Below, one piece after another: positions 17,179 through 24,934 of a stretch of DNA of 50,758 nucleotides. Every line of letters starts with the position of its first letter. The stretch's first letter is position 1. The position numbers and the translations under genes were made by a program. This DNA is from Actinoallomurus sp. (GTDB lineage: Bacteria; Actinomycetota; Actinomycetes; Streptosporangiales; Streptosporangiaceae). Location of the stretch: positions 1-50,758 of the forward strand of contig JAOPYG010000303.1 of the NCBI GenBank assembly GCA_025964685.1. Direction: 5' to 3'. The notes under the pieces were generated by a model, which was not told where the DNA came from, searched no databases, and saw only the letters and a program-made list of their open reading frames with translations.

Positions 17179-17943
17179 TCAGACCGTGATGACCTCCACG
17201 CCGGCGGCGCGGAGCCGGTCCAGCTCGGCCGGGTCGGCCGCCGAGTCGGTGATGAGCGTGGCGACCTCCTCGATCGGGGCGATGCGGGTGAAGGCCCGGT
17301 TGCCGACCTTGGACATGTCGGCCAGGACGACCACGCGGGTGGCGGTCCGCATCAGGCGATGGTCGGTCTGAGCCTCGACCTCGTCATGGGTGCTGATGCC
17401 GCCGCCCGCGTCGATGCCGTCGACCCCGAGGAACACCAGGTCGAGGTGGATGCCGGCGAGCGCGCGGTCGGCGATCGGGCCGACCAGTTCGTACGACTGG
17501 GGCCGAACGCTGCCGCCGGTGACGACCAGGTCGATGGCGGAGCGTACGGACAGGTCGCCGGCGATGTTGAGCGCGTTGGTGACGACCTTCAGCGAGCGGC
17601 CGGCCGACCCCAGGACGCGGGCCAGCTCGGTCGTGGTGGTGCCTCCGCCGAGGCCCACCGAATGCACCGAGTCGGTGACCAGGCGCGCGCCGGCCTGCGC
17701 GATGCGGAGCTTCTCCTCCTGGTGACGGCCGGTCCGGTAGCGCATCGGCAGCTCGTAGATCACCTCGGCCGCCACCGCGCCGCCATGCGTGCGCTTGAGC
17801 AGCTGCTGCTCTTCCAGTGCCCGCAGATCGCGCCGGATGGAGGCCGGTGAGGCCTTCAGCTCGGCGGTGAGGTCGAGGACGGAGACGGTGCCGTGCTTGG
17901 CGAGCCGGTCGAGGATCAGCCCCAGACGCTCCTGTTGACGCAT
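17179..17943 (-). CDS. DeoR-family transcriptional repressor
   Basis: A 254-residue sugar-phosphate-responsive regulator. An N-terminal winged HTH (about 1-57, with ASPASIRRDLRALEEQQLLKRTHGG) is followed by a DeoR C-terminal sensor domain with VGLGGGTTTTELARVL, VVTNALNIA and FLGVDGIDAGGGIST. DeoR proteins typically bind phosphorylated intermediates of the pathway they control. It sits between the importer operon and the catabolic genes and probably represses both. ATG at 17943 is preferred over GTG at 17961 because a -10 TATAGT lies exactly six bases before it, pointing to a leaderless message. Confidence 0.88.
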   Translation of the reverse strand: MRQQERLGLILDRLAKHGTVSVLDLTAELKASPASIRRDLRALEEQQLLKRTHGGAVAAEVIYELPMRYRTGRHQEEKLRIAQAGARLVTDSVHSVGLGGGTTTTELARVLGSAGRSLKVVTNALNIAGDLSVRSAIDLVVTGGSVRPQSYELVGPIADRALAGIHLDLVFLGVDGIDAGGGISTHDEVEAQTDHRLMRTATRVVVLADMSKVGNRAFTRIAPIEEVATLITDSAADPAELDRLRAAGVEVITV

Positions 17944-17949
17944 TCGATC

Positions 17950-17977
17950 ACTATAAAGCACATTTCACGCTTGTTAA
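17950..17977 (-). promoter_or_regulatory. Promoter giving a leaderless deoR-family transcript
   Basis: Read on the minus strand: -35 TTAACA (17977-17972), a 16-base spacer, -10 TATAGT (17955-17950), six bases, then ATG at 17943. The spacer contains AATGTG, also present in the spacer of the promoter proposed for the SIS-protein gene, and is a candidate operator core. Confidence 0.6.
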
Positions 17978-18013
17978 TAGTTACTTTGTGGCCCTATCAC
18001 GCATTTGACCTGC

Positions 18014-18979
18014 TCACTCACTCATCCACGGGGTGACCTGCACCTGCGCGGCGACGGGGCGGGCCTCGGCGGCGGTGGGCTGGCCCCCGGTGCCACCCGT
18101 GGCCCGGGTGGACAGCGCACCGCACGCGCACCCCCAGGCGAGCGCCTCGGCGAAGTCGCCCGACGCCAGCCGGCCCGCGAGGAAGCCCGCGTCGAAGCCG
18201 TCGCCCGCGCCCACCGTGTCGACCGGCGTGACCCGGGGGCCGCGTGCGCTGACCGCCGCGCCGTCGAAGAGCGCCACGGCCCCTTCGCCGCCGCGCTTGA
18301 CCACCGGCACCGCACCGTCGGCCGCCAGCACCGACAGAGCCGCGGGGAGCCCGCCGGACACCGGCTCGCCCGTCAGCGCGCCGGCCAGCGCGAGCGCCTC
18401 GGCCTCGTTGGGCAGCACGAAGTCGCAGGCGGCGAGCAAACCGGGGGCGAGCCGCCACGTACCCGCCGGGTCGTCGTTGGTGTCCAGCGACGTCGACGCG
18501 CCCGCCCGCCTGAACCGGCCCAGGACCTCGGGCAGCCCGGCGGCGAGCCGCGGCTGCAGGAAGTAGGAGGCCGCGTGCACATGGCGCGTGCGAACCGCGG
18601 GCACGTGCTCGGGACCGAAGGCGGGCAGGCAACCCGGCGCGGTCAGGATCGCCCGGTCGCCGTCCGGCCGGTTCAGGCACACGGTCAGCGCGGTCGGCAG
18701 GCTCTCGTGGCGGACACACCCGCTGATGTCCACGCCTGCCGCCGTCAGGGTGTCGAGCACGAAGTCCCCGGCCGCGTCGCGACCGACCATCGCCGCGAGC
18801 GCGGTCGACAGGCCGAGGACGGCCGCGCCGTGTGCCATGATCGCCGCCGACCCGCCGAGGGCGAGCGTGCCGCCGTCCACCAGCGTCTCGGCCTGCCCGG
18901 CGGGCGGCGTCTCCGGCGCCCCCCACACCAGCACGTCCGGGTTGGCGTCGCCGACGACCAGCAGGTCGAATCCGCTCAT
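18014..18979 (-). CDS. PfkB-family carbohydrate kinase
   Basis: A 321-residue cytoplasmic sugar kinase of the ribokinase/PfkB fold. An N-terminal substrate region has LVVGDANPDV and GGSAAIMAHGAAVLG; the C-terminal signature DTVGAGDGFDAGF provides catalytic Asp260 and the anion hole. Context suggests tagatose-6-phosphate or a galactose-type sugar as substrate: the gene is the last of a four-gene minus-strand cluster with GH4, class II aldolase and an AgaS-like isomerase, overlapping the GH4 gene by four bases (ATGA). Sequence alone does not separate a 6-phosphate kinase from a free-sugar kinase. It is the only kinase in the locus. Confidence 0.85.
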   Translation of the reverse strand: MSGFDLLVVGDANPDVLVWGAPETPPAGQAETLVDGGTLALGGSAAIMAHGAAVLGLSTALAAMVGRDAAGDFVLDTLTAAGVDISGCVRHESLPTALTVCLNRPDGDRAILTAPGCLPAFGPEHVPAVRTRHVHAASYFLQPRLAAGLPEVLGRFRRAGASTSLDTNDDPAGTWRLAPGLLAACDFVLPNEAEALALAGALTGEPVSGGLPAALSVLAADGAVPVVKRGGEGAVALFDGAAVSARGPRVTPVDTVGAGDGFDAGFLAGRLASGDFAEALAWGCACGALSTRATGGTGGQPTAAEARPVAAQVQVTPWMSE

Positions 18980-20316
18980 GCCCGGAGTGATCCGCGCAGC
19001 GCCGGCGGCAGGGCGTCTCCGTGCGCCGCCACCATCGCGTCGCAGAGTGCCCAGATCTCATCCACCGTCAGCGCCGCGGCGGTGGCGGGGTCGGCCATCG
19101 CGGCATGCCGGACATGCCGCGGGTCACCTTCGAGGGCGGCGGCCACGGTCAGCTCCACCACATTCAGGAAGCTCCGGTTGAGTGCGGCCAGCTGCGGGGG
19201 CAGCGCCCCCACGTGGTGGGGGTGCACGCCGAGCCGGTCCAGGGTCGCCGGGACCTCCACGCCGGCCCCGGCGGGCAGGTTGGTGATCAGGCCCGTGTTG
19301 GCCGTGGTGACCTGGATGGTGCGCAGGGTGCCGGTCGCGAGGCTGTGGATGACCAGCGGCGCGTACTCGGCGGCGTCTTCCTCCTCGCGCGCCTCCGGGT
19401 CACGGCCGGCCGCCAGGCTGTCGCGTACGGCGCCGTACTCGGCGAGGTTGTCCGCGCTGATCCGCACGTAGTCGTCGACGGGGATGCGCAGCCGGTCGAT
19501 CTCCGCCTCGTGCCGCAGGTACCAGGGCACGTACTCCGAGGAGTGCTCGCTGGTCTCGGTCGGGTAGTACCCGAGTCGGCGGTACATGTCGACCCGTACG
19601 CGCCGCCGCAGCTCCGGGTCGGCGGCGATCGCCGCGTCCAGCGCCGGGTACAGGTCGCGGCCCCGGTGCTGCCAGCCCAGAATCCACGCTTGGTGGTTGA
19701 CCCCGGCCGAGACGACGTCGACCTCCTCGTGCGGCACTCCGACGAGGTCGCACAGGTCCCGCACCGTCCAGTAGACCGAGTGGCAGAGCCCGGCGGCCTT
19801 CAGGTCCGGCGCGACCCCGGCGAGATACTGCAGGTTCATCGCCATCGGGTTCGTGTAGTTGAGCAGCCAGGCGTCCGGGCACACCGCGACCATGTCGGCG
19901 GCCAGCCCCTCGAGGAGAGGGAAGGTGCGCAGCGCACGGAAGATCCCGCCGATCCCGAGGGTGTCGCCGATCGTCTGCCGGAGCCCGAAGCGGGCGGGCA
20001 CCTCGAAGTCGGTCACCGTGGCACGGTGGCCGCCGACGGCGACCATGTTCACCACCGCCTGCGCGCCCTCCAGCGCCGTACGGCGGTCGGTGCTGGCCAC
20101 GATCTGCGGCTTGGCGCCGTGCCGGTCGGCCGTACGGTGCGCCAGTGCCTCGGCCACCGAGAGCCGTTCGGCGTCGATGTCGTGCAGGGCGATCCGGACA
20201 CCGGCCAGCTCGGGGAAGGAGAAGATGTCGCGCAGGAGCTGCCGGGTGAACTCCACCGAGCCGGCACCGATGAACGCGATGTTGATGGGCGAGGTCGAAC
20301 TGTCGTTGCCGGTCAT
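18976..20316 (-). CDS. GH4 family glycosidase, alpha-galactosidase-like (CHSV type)
   Basis: A 446-residue NAD- and metal-dependent glycosidase, cytoplasmic because no signal peptide is present. The Rossmann motif GAGS is at 17-20; NYTNPM is at 153-158, the metal-binding Cys178-His179-Ser180-Val, and GVNH at 205-208. In GH4 the CHSV motif marks alpha-galactosidases, whereas CHEV marks alpha-glucosidases and CNVP 6-phospho-beta-glucosidases. It would therefore cleave an alpha-galactoside, or possibly alpha-galactosaminide, brought in intact by the ABC importer. ATG at 20316 gives a four-base overlap with the aldolase gene; the ten-residue longer frame would deepen the overlap. Confidence 0.85.
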   Translation of the reverse strand: MTGNDSSTSPINIAFIGAGSVEFTRQLLRDIFSFPELAGVRIALHDIDAERLSVAEALAHRTADRHGAKPQIVASTDRRTALEGAQAVVNMVAVGGHRATVTDFEVPARFGLRQTIGDTLGIGGIFRALRTFPLLEGLAADMVAVCPDAWLLNYTNPMAMNLQYLAGVAPDLKAAGLCHSVYWTVRDLCDLVGVPHEEVDVVSAGVNHQAWILGWQHRGRDLYPALDAAIAADPELRRRVRVDMYRRLGYYPTETSEHSSEYVPWYLRHEAEIDRLRIPVDDYVRISADNLAEYGAVRDSLAAGRDPEAREEEDAAEYAPLVIHSLATGTLRTIQVTTANTGLITNLPAGAGVEVPATLDRLGVHPHHVGALPPQLAALNRSFLNVVELTVAAALEGDPRHVRHAAMADPATAAALTVDEIWALCDAMVAAHGDALPPALRGSLRA

Positions 20317-21170
20317 ACCGTGAGGCCTTCCAGGGGAGTGGGGCACAGGACGCCGAGCAGGCGGGCCACCTCGGCCGCGGTGGCGTCGCGCGCCGCGCCG
20401 AGGTACTTACGGGTGTCGACGAGGCGGTCGTCCGCGGCCAGCCGGTCGCGTACGGCACTCGTGAACACCTTGTTCAGCTGTGTGGCGATGTTGATCTTGG
20501 TCATGCCGGCGTCGACGGCGGCCGTCAGATCGGCGTCGGCGACCCCGGAGGAACCGTGCAGGACCAGCGGCACCGGCACGGTGTCGCGCAGCGCGGTGAT
20601 GAGGGCGAAGTCCAGGGTGGCGTCCCGGGTGAGCATGGCGTGGGACGTGCCCACCGCCACGGCCAGACCGTCCACCCCGGTGGCCGCGACGTACGCCGCC
20701 GCCTCGGCCGGATCGGTACGCGCGCCGGGCGCGTGCACGCCGTCCTTGCCCCCGATCTCGCCGAGCTCCGCCTCCACCCACACTTCGTGGTCATGGCAGA
20801 ACCGCGCCACCTCGGCGGTCGCGCTGACGTTGTCGTCATAGTCGAGGGCCGAGGCGTCGTACATGACCGACCCGAAGCCCAGCGCGACGGCCTCGTGCAC
20901 CAGCACGGCGTCGGTGGCGTGGTCGAGGTGGAGGGCGACCGGCGTCTCGGCGAGTTCGGCGACGGCGCGGGCGGCCGCGGCGATCGGCCGGAGCGCGCCG
21001 TGGTAGCGGATGGCGTTCTGGCTGAGCTGCAGAATCACCGGCGCGTCCGCCCGCACCGCTCCAGCGACGATCGCCTGAGCGTGCTCGAGCTGGATGACGT
21101 TGAACGCGGCGGCACCGCGCCTCTGGGCGCGGGCGGCGTCGACGACGGCCGCGGTGGGGACGAGTGGCAT
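20313..21170 (-). CDS. Class II ketose-bisphosphate aldolase, tagatose-bisphosphate type
   Basis: A 285-residue zinc-dependent aldolase, likely cleaving tagatose-1,6-bisphosphate (or fructose-1,6-bisphosphate) to DHAP and glyceraldehyde-3-phosphate. Catalytic Asp83 and zinc ligand His84 lie in HLDH (81-84). Further zinc ligands are His177 in GTSHA and His205 in LHGSSG, closely matching GatY/KbaY spacing. ELGEIGGKDG at 135-144 is the usual loop. The residue after His177 is Ala where Gly is usual (GTxHG). ATG at 21170 has AAGGAG upstream. The gene is nine bases from the SIS-protein gene and is part of the minus-strand operon. Confidence 0.85.
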   Translation of the reverse strand: MPLVPTAAVVDAARAQRRGAAAFNVIQLEHAQAIVAGAVRADAPVILQLSQNAIRYHGALRPIAAAARAVAELAETPVALHLDHATDAVLVHEAVALGFGSVMYDASALDYDDNVSATAEVARFCHDHEVWVEAELGEIGGKDGVHAPGARTDPAEAAAYVAATGVDGLAVAVGTSHAMLTRDATLDFALITALRDTVPVPLVLHGSSGVADADLTAAVDAGMTKINIATQLNKVFTSAVRDRLAADDRLVDTRKYLGAARDATAAEVARLLGVLCPTPLEGLTV

Positions 21171-21179
21171 GGAACTCCT

Positions 21180-22073
21180 TCAGCCGGCGGCCGGACGCAG
21201 GATCACCGAGCGGGTCAGGTGCCGTGGGACATCGGGGTCCAGGCCCCGGGCGGTGGCCAGGGTCAGGGCCAGACGCTGCGCCATGATGAGCGACGCGACC
21301 GGGTCAAGGTCCGGCTGGACCCAGTGGCCTCCCGTCGCGGCGACCTGCTCCTCGAGTCCCTCAGGTGCGGGTCCGAACATCCAGACGGCCGAACGCTCGT
21401 CGGTGATCGCGATCGGGCCGTGGCGGTACTCCTTGGCCGGGTAGGACTCCGTCCAGCTCAGTGACGCCTCCCGCATCTTGAGCGCGGCCTCGGCGGCCAG
21501 GCCGTTGGTCCAGCCCGTCCCCAGGAAGGTGAACTGCGTGCGGTCCGTGAGCCCCGGCGGGAGTGCGTCACCGACGGCCCGGCGCGCGTCCGCGACGGCC
21601 TTCGACAGGTCCTGACCGAGGTGGGCCCGCAGCAACGTGAGGGTCGTGGTGGCGAATCGGGTCTGCACGACCGAGCGCTCGTCGGCGAAGTCCAGCACCA
21701 CCACGTGGTCGGCGGCCGTCATGACCGGGGTGGTGGGGTCGGCGGTGATCGCGGTGGTGGGGACCGTTCCGCGTAGCTCGCCGAGCAGCTCGAGGACCTC
21801 TGTGGTGGTGCCGGACCGGCTCAGCGCCAGGACCCGGTCGTAGCGGCGGCGGGACGGCATCTCGGAGGCGGCGAAGGCGTCGGTCTCGCCCAGGTCAGCG
21901 TCTTCGCGCAGAGACGCGTAGGCCTGCGCCATGAACAGCGAGGTGCCGCAGCCGACGACCGCGACGCGCTCACCGGGCTCCGGCAGACCTGGGAGGTCGG
22001 TGGAGCCGAGCTCGATGGCCCGTTGCCAGCAGGCCGGCTGGTCCGAGAGCTCTGTCTCGACGTACGTGGTCAC
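21180..22073 (-). CDS. SIS-domain sugar-phosphate isomerase/deaminase (AgaS/GlmS-like)
   Basis: A 297-residue protein with two SIS phosphosugar-binding domains: the first with GCGTS (41-45) and SRSGTTTE (85-92), the second with LGTGWTNGLAAEAALKMREA (about 184-203). EYRHGP at 215-220 matches the catalytic region of AgaS and related GlmS-like isomerases. AgaS-type enzymes convert galactosamine-6-phosphate to tagatose-6-phosphate and ammonia, which fits the downstream kinase and aldolase; a ketose/aldose isomerase role is the alternative. The GTG start at 22073 has GGAG five bases upstream. It is the first gene of the four-gene catabolic operon. Confidence 0.8.
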   Translation of the reverse strand: MTTYVETELSDQPACWQRAIELGSTDLPGLPEPGERVAVVGCGTSLFMAQAYASLREDADLGETDAFAASEMPSRRRYDRVLALSRSGTTTEVLELLGELRGTVPTTAITADPTTPVMTAADHVVVLDFADERSVVQTRFATTTLTLLRAHLGQDLSKAVADARRAVGDALPPGLTDRTQFTFLGTGWTNGLAAEAALKMREASLSWTESYPAKEYRHGPIAITDERSAVWMFGPAPEGLEEQVAATGGHWVQPDLDPVASLIMAQRLALTLATARGLDPDVPRHLTRSVILRPAAG

Positions 22074-22126
22074 GGCTACTCCGATCTGGCTGCCGAGTCA
22101 GGCAGCGGTGAGCGAATCTGATGGTT

Positions 22127-22155
22127 TGATAACACAAGTGCTCACATTCGTGCAA
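22127..22155 (-). promoter_or_regulatory. Possible promoter of the SIS-aldolase-GH4-PfkB operon
   Basis: Minus strand: -35 TTGCAC (22155-22150), a 17-base spacer and -10 TTATCA (22132-22127), about 54 bases before the GTG start. The spacer contains AATGTG, as does the DeoR gene's own promoter. No further gene is seen in 22074-22358. Confidence 0.4.
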
Positions 22156-22270
22156 TGTCTGCGACCGAGCCGGCGCGATACTCAGCGCGGCGCGGCCGGG
22201 CCGCGAAGGCCTCACGGAACGACGTCCGCCCTTACGCCGCCGCCCTTGTGGGCCTCTCCACGCACGCCGA

Positions 22271-22304
22271 CACGCCGTCCCGCTGATTTTCTGCGGACGG
22301 CGTG
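22271..22304 (-). terminator. Hairpin terminator after the TMEM175-like gene
   Basis: CACGCCGTCC (22271-22280) pairs perfectly with GGACGGCGTG (22295-22304), a 10-bp stem with a 14-base loop, 55 bases past the stop at 22359 on the minus strand. Confidence 0.5.
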
Positions 22305-22358
22305 CGAACGAAGATCAACTAAGCCGGGCGCTCGATCGAGCGCGGACCGGCCGGGCGT

Positions 22359-22982
22359 TCAGGCCGGGGCGCCGGCGGTGCGCCGGTCGCGGATCCGGGC
22401 CACCGGGTGGACGAGCAGGAGCAGCAGGAGCGCGAAGTAGCCGACGCGGGGGACCAGGGCCGCCAGCGCGAGTCCCAGGGCCAGCAGGCCCGCGTTGAGC
22501 GCGATCGCGAAGCGTTGCCGATCCAGGGCGCCGGCATCGGTCCTGAGGAGCGCGGGGTCGGCGCGGACGATCAGGATCATGGCCAGGACGCAGAGGTTGG
22601 CGGCCAGGATCGTGCCGATGTAGAACGTCGCCGTGAAGCGGTCCTCGTCGAACCCGCCGATCATCTCGGTGGGGAACGGGAGGACCACGATGGTCAGCAG
22701 CCACCAGAGATTCGCGACCATCAGCGGACGGTTGTACGCCTTGACCTGCTCGAAGAGCCGGTGATGCGACACCCATATCCGGGCGATGACGGCGAAGCTC
22801 AGGAGGAAGCTGTAGATCTTCCACTGGTTCCCGCTGATCACTTCGAACGAGTCGGTGTGGTGAGAGGCGGCCTCCTGAACCGCGTCGACCAACGGCAGGA
22901 TGAGCAGGGTCAAGGCGATCGCGACCACAGCGTCACTGAAGAACACCAGACGCTCAGGGGACCGGTCGACGCTTGTTGTCAT
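22359..22982 (-). CDS. TMEM175-family (DUF1211) membrane protein, putative potassium channel
   Basis: A 207-residue integral membrane protein with about six hydrophobic segments. The family signature, Arg followed by FSD at the start of TM1 (R11 and FSD at 15-17 in RLVFFSDAVVAIALTLLIL), is intact. Bacterial TMEM175 proteins assemble as tetramers and conduct K+. A conserved WVSHHRLFEQVKAYNRPLMVANLWWLL segment follows. No strong ribosome binding site precedes the ATG. It is monocistronic and divergent from the beta-glucuronidase gene; no functional link between the two is evident. Confidence 0.8.
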   Translation of the reverse strand: MTTSVDRSPERLVFFSDAVVAIALTLLILPLVDAVQEAASHHTDSFEVISGNQWKIYSFLLSFAVIARIWVSHHRLFEQVKAYNRPLMVANLWWLLTIVVLPFPTEMIGGFDEDRFTATFYIGTILAANLCVLAMILIVRADPALLRTDAGALDRQRFAIALNAGLLALGLALAALVPRVGYFALLLLLLVHPVARIRDRRTAGAPA

Positions 22983-23120
22983 GGCAGGAGGGATCCCTTA
23001 CTGGGGGAGGCCGGGGCGATCTGCGGCAGCCTACCTGCCGGTGAATCGCGTCTCTTCCGCGACGGTTCGCCGGAGCCTAGATTCGGGAGGACCCTCCGCT
23101 TGAATGATCGGGAGTGACCT

Positions 23121-24893
23121 GTGCTTCGTCCCCAGGAGACGTCCAGCCGCGAACGCGCCAGCCTCAACGGACTCTGGGCGTTCGCGCTCGATCCGGGTGA
23201 CCGCGGGCGTGCTGAGGAGTGGTGGCGGGGGCCCCTGCCGGACGCGGCGGAGATGCCGGTGCCGGCGAGCTTCAACGACGTGCCCGCCACCCGCGAGGCC
23301 CGTGACCATGTCGGCGACGTCTGGTACCAACGGGAGGTGCGGATTCCGGCCCGCTGGGAGGGGCGACGGGTCGTCCTGCGGTTCGACGCCGCGGCGCACC
23401 GGGCCGTCGTCTGGTGGAACGACGTCGAAGTCGGGCGGCACGAGGGCGGCTACACGCCGTTCGAGTGCGACGTGACCGAGCATGTCCGATTCGGCGAGCC
23501 CGGCCGGGTGAGCGTCGTGGTCGACAACCGGCTGACGCCCGCGTCCATCCCGCCCGGCATCGTCGACGTTCTGCCCGACGGGCGCCGCCGCCAGCGGTAC
23601 TTCCACGACTTCTTCAACTACGCCGGACTGCACCGCGGCGTCTGGCTCTGCGCGACCCCGCGCGCGTACGTCGACGACATCACCGTCACGACGGAGGTGT
23701 CCGGTACGGACGCCCGAGTGCAATATCGGGTGGAAGTCGTGGGCGGGCAGGTGACGGAGGTGGTGCTGCGCGACGCCGACGGGCGCGAACGGGCGCGGGC
23801 GGCCACCGCCGAGGGGACGCTCGACGTCCCGGACGCGACGCTGTGGCGGCCCGGCCGCGGTTACCTGCACCGGCTCGAGGTCCGCGCGGCCGGCGCCGGC
23901 GGCGAGACCGATGAGTACGCGCTGCCGGTCGGCATCCGTGGCGTGGCGGTCGACGGCGACAGGTTCCTGATCAACGGCGAGCCGTTCCACTTCACCGGGT
24001 TCGGCAAGCACGAGGACAACCCGGTGCGCGGCAAGGGCCACGACGACGTGCTCATGGTGCACGACTTCGCGCTGCTCGACTGGATCGGCGCGAACTCCTT
24101 CCGCACGTCGCACTACCCGTACGCCGAGGAGGTGCTGGAGTACGCCGACCGGCACGGCATCGTCGTCATCGACGAGACGCCGGCCGTCGGGCTGAACTTC
24201 GAGATCGCCCACACGCTGGTGCCGGGCGATCCCGAGCACATCTGGGCCGCGATCGACGACACGACCCAGGCGGCTCATCGGCGCGCGATCGCAGAGCTGG
24301 TCGCCCGCGACAAGAACCATCCGAGCGTGGTGATGTGGAGCATCGCCAACGAGCCGGACTCGTCCCGCCCCGAGGCCCGCGCGTACTTCGAGCCGCTCGT
24401 ACGCGCCGCGCGCGCCGCCGACCGGAGCCGTCCCGTCTGCTTCGCCCAGGTCCAGCTGCCCCCGGACCAGGACGTGATGAGCGACCTGTTCGACGTCATC
24501 TGCCTCAACCGCTACTACGGCTGGTACGTCGACACCGGCGACCTGGTCACGGCCGAGCGCGAGCTCGAGGCCGAGCTGCGCGAGTGGGTCCGCCTGCACG
24601 GCAAGCCGATCATCATCACCGAGTACGGCGCGGACGCCCTCGCCGGCGCGCACTCCGTCTCCGCGGCGACCTGGACCGAGGAGTACCAGGTGGAGCTGCT
24701 GGAGGCGTTCCACCGGGCGTTCGACCGGGTCGACTCCGTCGTCGGCGAGCATGTCTGGAACTTCGCCGACTTCGCGACCGGGTACGGCGTCAACCGGGCC
24801 GACGGGAACAAGAAGGGCGTCTTCACCCGCGACCGACGGCCCAAGGCGGCCGCCTTCGCGCTACGGCGCCGCTGGACCGGCAAGGCGACCTGA
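23121..24893 (+). CDS. uidA: Beta-glucuronidase (GH2), cytoplasmic
   Basis: A 590-residue GH2 enzyme hydrolysing beta-D-glucuronides. The layout is an N-terminal jelly roll (about 12-170), an immunoglobulin-like domain (about 175-270) and a TIM barrel. Acid/base Glu411 lies in SIANEPDSS, nucleophile Glu501 in ITEYGAD. The glucuronide-specific NKKG motif, which binds the substrate carboxylate in GusA, is present at 563-566 (Asn563 and Lys565), making glucuronidase more likely than galactosidase. There is no signal peptide, so the substrate must be imported; no dedicated transporter is adjacent. The GTG start has GGGAG seven bases upstream. A weak -10 TAGATT lies at 23078-23083. Length is close to E. 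coli UidA (603). Confidence 0.9.
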   Translation: MLRPQETSSRERASLNGLWAFALDPGDRGRAEEWWRGPLPDAAEMPVPASFNDVPATREARDHVGDVWYQREVRIPARWEGRRVVLRFDAAAHRAVVWWNDVEVGRHEGGYTPFECDVTEHVRFGEPGRVSVVVDNRLTPASIPPGIVDVLPDGRRRQRYFHDFFNYAGLHRGVWLCATPRAYVDDITVTTEVSGTDARVQYRVEVVGGQVTEVVLRDADGRERARAATAEGTLDVPDATLWRPGRGYLHRLEVRAAGAGGETDEYALPVGIRGVAVDGDRFLINGEPFHFTGFGKHEDNPVRGKGHDDVLMVHDFALLDWIGANSFRTSHYPYAEEVLEYADRHGIVVIDETPAVGLNFEIAHTLVPGDPEHIWAAIDDTTQAAHRRAIAELVARDKNHPSVVMWSIANEPDSSRPEARAYFEPLVRAARAADRSRPVCFAQVQLPPDQDVMSDLFDVICLNRYYGWYVDTGDLVTAERELEAELREWVRLHGKPIIITEYGADALAGAHSVSAATWTEEYQVELLEAFHRAFDRVDSVVGEHVWNFADFATGYGVNRADGNKKGVFTRDRRPKAAAFALRRRWTGKAT

Positions 24894-24934
24894 CCGGTCG
24901 TCGGCAGCGTTGGTGGCCGTCGGTGCCAGAGCGT

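Noticed and set aside
18005..19471. A 488-codon plus-strand frame opposite PfkB and GH4
   Set aside because: Low-complexity Arg/Ala/Gly composition, no ribosome site; a GC-skew shadow of the minus-strand genes.
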